Origin: Danio rerio
Taxonomy: Eukaryota > Chordata > Actinopteri > Cypriniformes > Danionidae
Direction: 5' to 3'
Assembly (NCBI RefSeq): GCF_049306965.1
Contig: NC_133200.1
Coordinates: 18,297,001-18,361,000 of the forward strand
Length of the DNA: 64,000 nucleotides
A model generated the notes under the pieces. That model saw nothing but the letters and a program-made list of their open reading frames with translations, did no database searches and had not been told where the DNA came from. The position numbers and the translations under genes are program-made. How positions within the stretch are numbered: the first letter of the stretch is position 1; the number at the start of each line of letters is the position of its first letter. This document shows, piece after piece, positions 59,323-64,000 of this stretch.

Positions 59323-61626
59323 GGAACAAGATTCCTTCTTTGTGCTCTTTACAGAGAGAGAAATAAATAAATAAACAAAAAGAATAAAATACGGAAATTA
59401 ATTCGTACGATTGTATTCATACAGTTTTGTACAATTTGCTTTCACAATGATGGCTGGGTTTAGGGGTGGGGTTGGGTGCCATGCCTCATTTTGAATATCG
59501 TACATTTTTGTACGACTGAACTATGAATTATATATAAACTATATGAATTAGCCACTGACGAAACGTAAAAAAGCTGTTTCCTTGAGAGACCAGGCGAGAG
59601 AATCAGCACATAAGCACGTAAAAGAGATATGTACCTGCAAAAGACATTGTTCAGAGTGAGTGAGTGAGCGAGCGAGCGAGCGAGCGAGTGAGTGAGTTGG
59701 GGTAGTGTGTGTGGCGATGTTTTCTGTCTGATGGATGGAAGAATATAGTCTGGATACCCGTTCATTTCTTATGGCGGTCACTTTTGACTGGGAACACCAC
59801 AGGTGTAACAAGGATGATTAAAACAAATTAAAAAAAAATCAATAAAAGAGGTGATCATCACTTTTATATGTTCAAGTGCATAGTGTGGAGGATATTATAA
59901 GGCCTTGAGGCAATCAGATGTAAAACACAATATTTATGAGTGATTTAATTTGTAAATCGGTCAGATTTGACCCGAACACGACAGGAAGGTTAAAGGTATT
60001 GCCCTGACCTACAAATTCTGCAGATCTCAATCCAACTAAACCTTGTTGGGATCTGATTAATTTGTTCTATCCATTGCAGCTCAGTCTTGCAACCTACAGG
60101 ACTTGATTAATCTGTTGTTACTTTCTTGGTGCCAGATCCCTCAAGACACATTCAGGTCTCTTGTAGACTCAATAACATGTTGTTGGGTTGTAGTTTGCCA
60201 ATCCTTGACCAATATTTGTGAATTTTCACCACTACAGACTGGGAGCAAATCACAAGCCTTGGCATTTTTGACATACTCTGATCCAGTCTCTTACCTTAAC
60301 AGTTTGGTCTTTGTTAAAGTTTGGTCTTACTTTGGTTACTCTCCTGCATTGTACGTTTCAATTACAAGAACTGATCATAATTTTCTGAACTTTGAATGAG
60401 TGGCTGTCTATAGAGGATCTGGGAGCTCTTGGATTTAAGGACTTGATGCTTTGGAACAACATAAAGGTCAGTAATTATTAATCTTTTATGGGGGTGGGGA
60501 TGGATGCAACACCATTGCATTCTTTGTGTACTTGATTACATTAACTGATGAACTGATAAATGTCTCACCATGGCCCATGGTCCATTAGCAATCTTTGCAT
60601 TCTCTGTGTAGAGGTGAATGAAAAGCTTGAGAAATTCATCGTCGTAATCATACCGGGATCCAAACAGAACAATGCAGATAATATTTGATGCAGCATTGTG
60701 GAACATAGTTTGAGGATCAAAAGCGGTTCCTGCATAGACACAGTTTACATTGACCTTAAAGTAATGTCAGGCTAAAATTCAAAAAATATTACAAAATGAA
60801 CACATTATTACCAACTCTCTTTTCCAATTTATCAATAATGTGTGAAACCTCTCCCAGAATTCTCTCCTCCATGGATTGCTTTCCAAGGCCAAAGTTTCTT
60901 AGGGTCATCAGAGCAAAGCGTCTATGTTCTTTCCAACTAGGTCCATAGTCAGACAGAATGACACCTGTGATATTATATAAGTCATTTATGGGTCTGATTA
61001 GTACTAAGCTGTAATGTTAGATAAGACTCAAATTGCTCTTTGAGCTCTATGTAAAGAAGACACCAGCAATCTCAAAAGGATATTGATTAACTAGAGCCTG
61101 TGTAGAGGTATAAGAGTAAAGGTTCATTTTTAAATAGACTCACCGCCTCCTTTTGTAACACGGTTGACCATGAGGTCCTGCGGGCGTCCTGCAAAGTCCA
61201 CAGCCTTAGTAACCAGAGCTTCCTTCAAAGCCTCAAAACCATTCAGAACCACCCATGGTTTTGATCCGAAGTACAGACTGTAAATATTTCCATAGCGATT
61301 GGCGAGCTAAAAAGTTTAGCATTAAGACATCAGTCAGGCTGAAATGTACAGTAATAATATTATAAAACTGTCAGCTCTTGAAAGCAATGCTAGATTTAAT
61401 GAGTGTGTGTTTTTTTCTCCAGATTTAACTAACAATAGGCTAAATAAAGAATGTCTTACGGTACCCTCTCAAAGTCTTTCAAAGGATTGTTGATATTGAG
61501 CTCCAGCAAATTCCCAAATAATGGCAGAGGACGAGGTCCTGGAGGAAAGTTCTTAGGCCTCGGGATCTGGATGAAGAGGAAGAGGAGGACGATGCATATC
61601 CACACCAGTATCAAAAAGCCCAGCAT
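54945..61626 (-). CDS. Cytochrome P450 family 2 (CYP2X-like), array copy 4, complete and most divergent
   Basis: ER monooxygenase; substrate unknown. Exons: 61465-61626, 61144-61306, 60812-60964, 60569-60729, 57584-57757, 56935-57073, 55441-55628, 55231-55372, 54945-55138; again 1476 nt, 491 aa plus stop. The start is MLGFLILVWICIVLLFLFI by alignment with the sister copies. Landmarks: [21 protein letters not shown] in the C helix, [14 protein letters not shown], Cys loop FSAGPRVCLG. It differs from copies 1-3 throughout, for example YNIPK for YSIPK and C-terminus KRRETVRI, so it split off earlier. It is the array end nearest e2f4, divergently oriented to it. Intron 4 (57758-60568) is filled with nested transposons. 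An AATAAA lies at 54815-54820 on the minus strand. Confidence 0.93.
56061..56400. mobile_element. hAT-like MITE with perfect 8-bp target duplication
   Basis: 340 bp. Ends CAGTGCTTAATTTGTG and its inverted partner CACAAATTAAGCCCTG. CATGTAAC flanks both sides (56053-56060, 56401-56408). The interior has G-rich short tandem units (GACGAAAGTGAGTGGGGTG). Intron 6 of CYP2 copy 4. Confidence 0.85.
56494..56838 (-). mobile_element. DANA-type SINE, inverted
   Basis: Reverse copy: CGGCTTAGTCCCTTATTTAT, body, tRNA-like head ending GAGCCACCATGCCA. Intron 6 of CYP2 copy 4. Confidence 0.8.
57248..57498. mobile_element. MITE, GGTMACACTTTA family
   Basis: 251 bp with ends GGTCACACTTTAATTTGATG plus GTC and the inverted GACCATCAAAATAAAGTGTT plus ACC. 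Intron 5 of CYP2 copy 4. Confidence 0.8.
58090..58330. repeat. Palindromic AT-rich repeat (GTACAATT type)
   Basis: Inverted words TTAGTGGCTAAAATGT / AATTAGCCACTAAATC and ATTGTACAAAAATGTACAAT. Similar to 59395-59575 (GTACATTTTTGTACGA, AATTAGCCACTGACG). Confidence 0.5.
58655..59989. mobile_element. piggyBac-type element with TTAA target duplication
   Basis: TTAA at 58651-58654 and 59990-59993. Ends CCCTTCTGACGTGTTC and (inverted) ACCTTCCTGTCGTGTTCG, each followed by a GGTCAAAT-type block as in fish piggyBac elements. No transposase. Inside are an (AAAG)n tract, a short TIR repeat at 59395-59575 and (GTGA)/(GCGA) tandem units at 59656-59698. Confidence 0.6.
59241..59322. repeat. (AAAG)n microsatellite
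   Basis: About 20 AGAA units, uninterrupted. Confidence 0.95.
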
Positions 61627-62065
61627 GCTGACTGCTGTCCGGCTGTTAACTGTGCTTGGTTTACACACAAACTCAGACACTAAAGCACCGATCCCTCCCA
61701 CTAAATTGCTGAACACTCAGATGGCGCACCTTGCCTGACAGCTCAAAATAAATATATTAAGTAGTAATGACCAATCCTACACAGTTACAGTGTAGTTATG
61801 TCATTTGCATGGTCAAGATGAGGGTTTGTACAAATGTGTATGTGCCTATACTTATTTTAGATGTTTAAATATCTATCGGTTTATCCATCTGTCAGTCTCA
61901 ATGTTTCTCTTTCTCTCTCTCTTTGTCCATCCATCAGTGCATCTATTTCTGATCTATGTCAGTCATTCTTTCAGTAAATCTGCTTGTCTGTGGATCCATC
62001 CATTCATCTGTCCGTCTATCTATCTATATCTGTCAGTCTCATTGCTTCTCTTTCTCTCTCTCTTT

Positions 62066-62756
<691 letters not shown>

Positions 62757-62979
62757 TCCGTTTGTCCGTCCGTCCGTCCATTTAGTGATAAAACAATCAG
62801 GCAAAATAAAAATTGATGTAAAATGCAACAAAAAACAGCAAATATATTGTTTTAATTATATTAAGGGTCAATTATTCAAATACGACAACATCTGTGAATA
62901 GAAAACTTTGCATTTTTCAATTTAGCACACGACAAAGAGAAAAACCGGTGTCTGTAGCCCCCACATGGTCGTTTCAGTT

Positions 62980-63376
62980 CAACGACGCCGCTTTTATCGC
63001 CCCCCTCAGGCCGCTTTACGCAATGCAGGAACCCTCCAATTTTTTTATCAGGTCATCCCATGATGCACTGCGCCTTCAACGGCTTCAGTCATTCAAGCAG
63101 CTCAGCGCTGGTGCTCGTAAGACCTCCTGTTCTGTTAGGCCATCTGGGTTGGGGTGATCCGTGTCCCAAACCGGACCAGACCCCGAACAGCGGTCGCAGC
63201 TCTGTCATTTTGTGGACAACTTTCCCGTCCATGGTTCGCAAATCGCCGGTCGTTGACGGGAAGCGAGCGTTTACGCGGCAGGAGCGGTGCTGTCAGCGAT
63301 ATAGCAAGCAGAAAGCGTTATTTATGCAACCATAAACACAACTGCGGGGATTTATTAATACTTCAACATCATCCTG
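62980..63376 (+). promoter_or_regulatory. Probable e2f4 promoter and 5'UTR, CpG-richer
   Basis: CG dinucleotides become clearly denser from about 62980 through exon 1 than in the rest of the window. A TTTCCCGT at 63221-63228 resembles the E2F site TTTSSCGC. No TATA box is visible. The start of transcription is not determined. Confidence 0.5.
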
Positions 63377-63532
63377 ATGGATTTAGAAACCGGAAGAAAC
63401 GACCTGGGAGCGATGGGAGAGTCGCTGCAGCCGCAGACCCCCAGTCGCCACGAGAAAAGTCTCGGACTGCTCACCACCAAATTTGTGACTCTACTGCAGG
63501 AAGCGAAGGACGGAGTGCTGGATCTGAAAGCT
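63377..63532 (+). CDS. e2f4: E2F4/E2F5-type transcription factor, first coding exon
   Basis: Cell-cycle transcription factor that, with a DP partner and p107/p130, represses E2F targets in quiescent cells. The exon encodes 52 residues: [20 protein letters not shown] then [20 protein letters not shown] and [12 protein letters not shown], the start of the winged-helix DNA-binding domain, ending at a GTAAGC donor in phase 0. The lead into the domain ([11 protein letters not shown]) looks like E2F4, and the neighbours cnot1 and setd6 share human chromosome 16q with E2F4. The residue after DLK (Ala) is E2F5-like, so the paralogue call is not certain. The rest of the gene lies beyond the window. 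Confidence 0.8.
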
Positions 63533-64000
63533 GTAAGCACGACATCAGCTCATCACCATCACCATCACCTATACATCTGTACAATATCACACACGCGCTC
63601 GCGAGACACACAGCGCATGCACCGCGTTTATCTTTTAAAATGTGCATGAATACAGATAAACTGCAGATCTTGTAAAAGTTGCCTGAAAGTTGCTTTGCTA
63701 AGGGAGGAGGGGGTCGCGTGCACGCACATCCCCTCACTCAACTCCCACGACAATACACTAGCTCATTTACTAAATTAGACTAGTCAGCTAACAAGTTGCA
63801 AATGTAATGTCACTGCAGTCGGCAGTTCTATAATCCGCTCCGGTGTTTGTTGTTGTACGCCGGAGTTTATTTGCGGTGGAAAAGTAGTTTCCATCCGGGC
63901 TGAAAACTCAAACAAAAGCCTTCAAAACAAGCACGTGCTCTGGAGTTTTGGGAAATTTAGGCCTATGCAAATGGTGGAGTTGCAAAGCATGCTTTAGAGT
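63533..64000 (+). other. Start of e2f4 intron 1
   Basis: Follows the GTAAGC donor; no acceptor-flanked exon is recognised before the window ends. Confidence 0.6.

Larger units (their letters stand above)
57860..60470 (-). mobile_element. Decayed Tc1-like transposon complex
   Basis: Parts of a Tc1-type transposase gene in reverse: 58378-58560 (TGTACATGGTCTGCAAAG, GGGTTTCCCAGCAGAGC) and 60240-60290 (CATTTTTGACATACTCTGAT). About 170-bp arms at 57866-58036 and 59998-60170 are inverted copies of each other (GACTCCTGAATGTGTCCTGA; TCAAGACACATTCAGGTCTC). A piggyBac-type element is nested inside. The whole lies in intron 4 of CYP2 copy 4. Outer borders are approximate. Confidence 0.55.

Overview
The window is teleost nuclear DNA, almost certainly from zebrafish (Danio rerio) or a close danionin. 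Genes are split by GT-AG introns, intergenic DNA is AT-rich, and the repeats are typical of zebrafish: DANA-type tRNA-SINEs ending in (ATGA)n, foldback and hAT-like MITEs, Tc1-like transposons, L2/CR1-group LINEs and long (TA)n, (GT)n and (TCTA)n arrays. I see no prokaryotic features, CRISPR arrays, rRNA or functional tRNA genes, and no element I could place as a retrovirus, LTR element or Polinton.

Layout, left to right. (1) 1-3290 (+): the last eight exons and 3'UTR of cnot1, the CCR4-NOT scaffold. (2) 3291-5796: repeat-filled spacer; cnot1 and setd6 converge tail to tail. (3) 5797-13248 (-): complete nine-exon setd6, a lysine methyltransferase of 460 aa, with repeat-rich introns. (4) 13249-17368: spacer holding a decayed element with a THAP-like exon. 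(5) 17369-61626 (-): a head-to-tail array of cytochrome P450 family 2 genes (probably the fish CYP2X group). Each full copy has nine exons of 162, 163, 153, 161, 174, 139, 188, 142 and 194 coding nt, i.e. 491 codons. Copy 1 (17369-23407) has an in-frame TGA in exon 5. Copy 2 (28474-35201), copy 3 (43348-53337) and copy 4 (54945-61626) read open throughout. A mosaic fragment with exons 5, 6 and parts of 8 and 9 lies between copies 2 and 3 (37070-38229). (6) 61627-63376: spacer with a large (TCTA)n block and a CpG-richer promoter region. (7) 63377-63532 (+): first coding exon of an E2F4/5-type transcription factor, probably e2f4. cnot1, setd6 and e2f4 orthologues also lie near one another on human chromosome 16q, which supports the naming.

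The genes do not form one pathway. cnot1 acts in mRNA deadenylation, setd6 in lysine monomethylation (RELA and other substrates), e2f4 in cell-cycle repression. The CYP2 copies encode ER-anchored monooxygenases that arose by tandem duplication. Shared intron sequence between copies 1, 3 and the fragment shows that duplication carried introns along. The most interesting points are the near-intact CYP2 copy with a stop and a lost C-helix tryptophan, the mosaic P450 fragment, hAT elements with perfect 8-bp target duplications, a nested Tc1/piggyBac-type complex inside a CYP2 intron, and a (TCTA)n array with a regularly recurring unique spacer.
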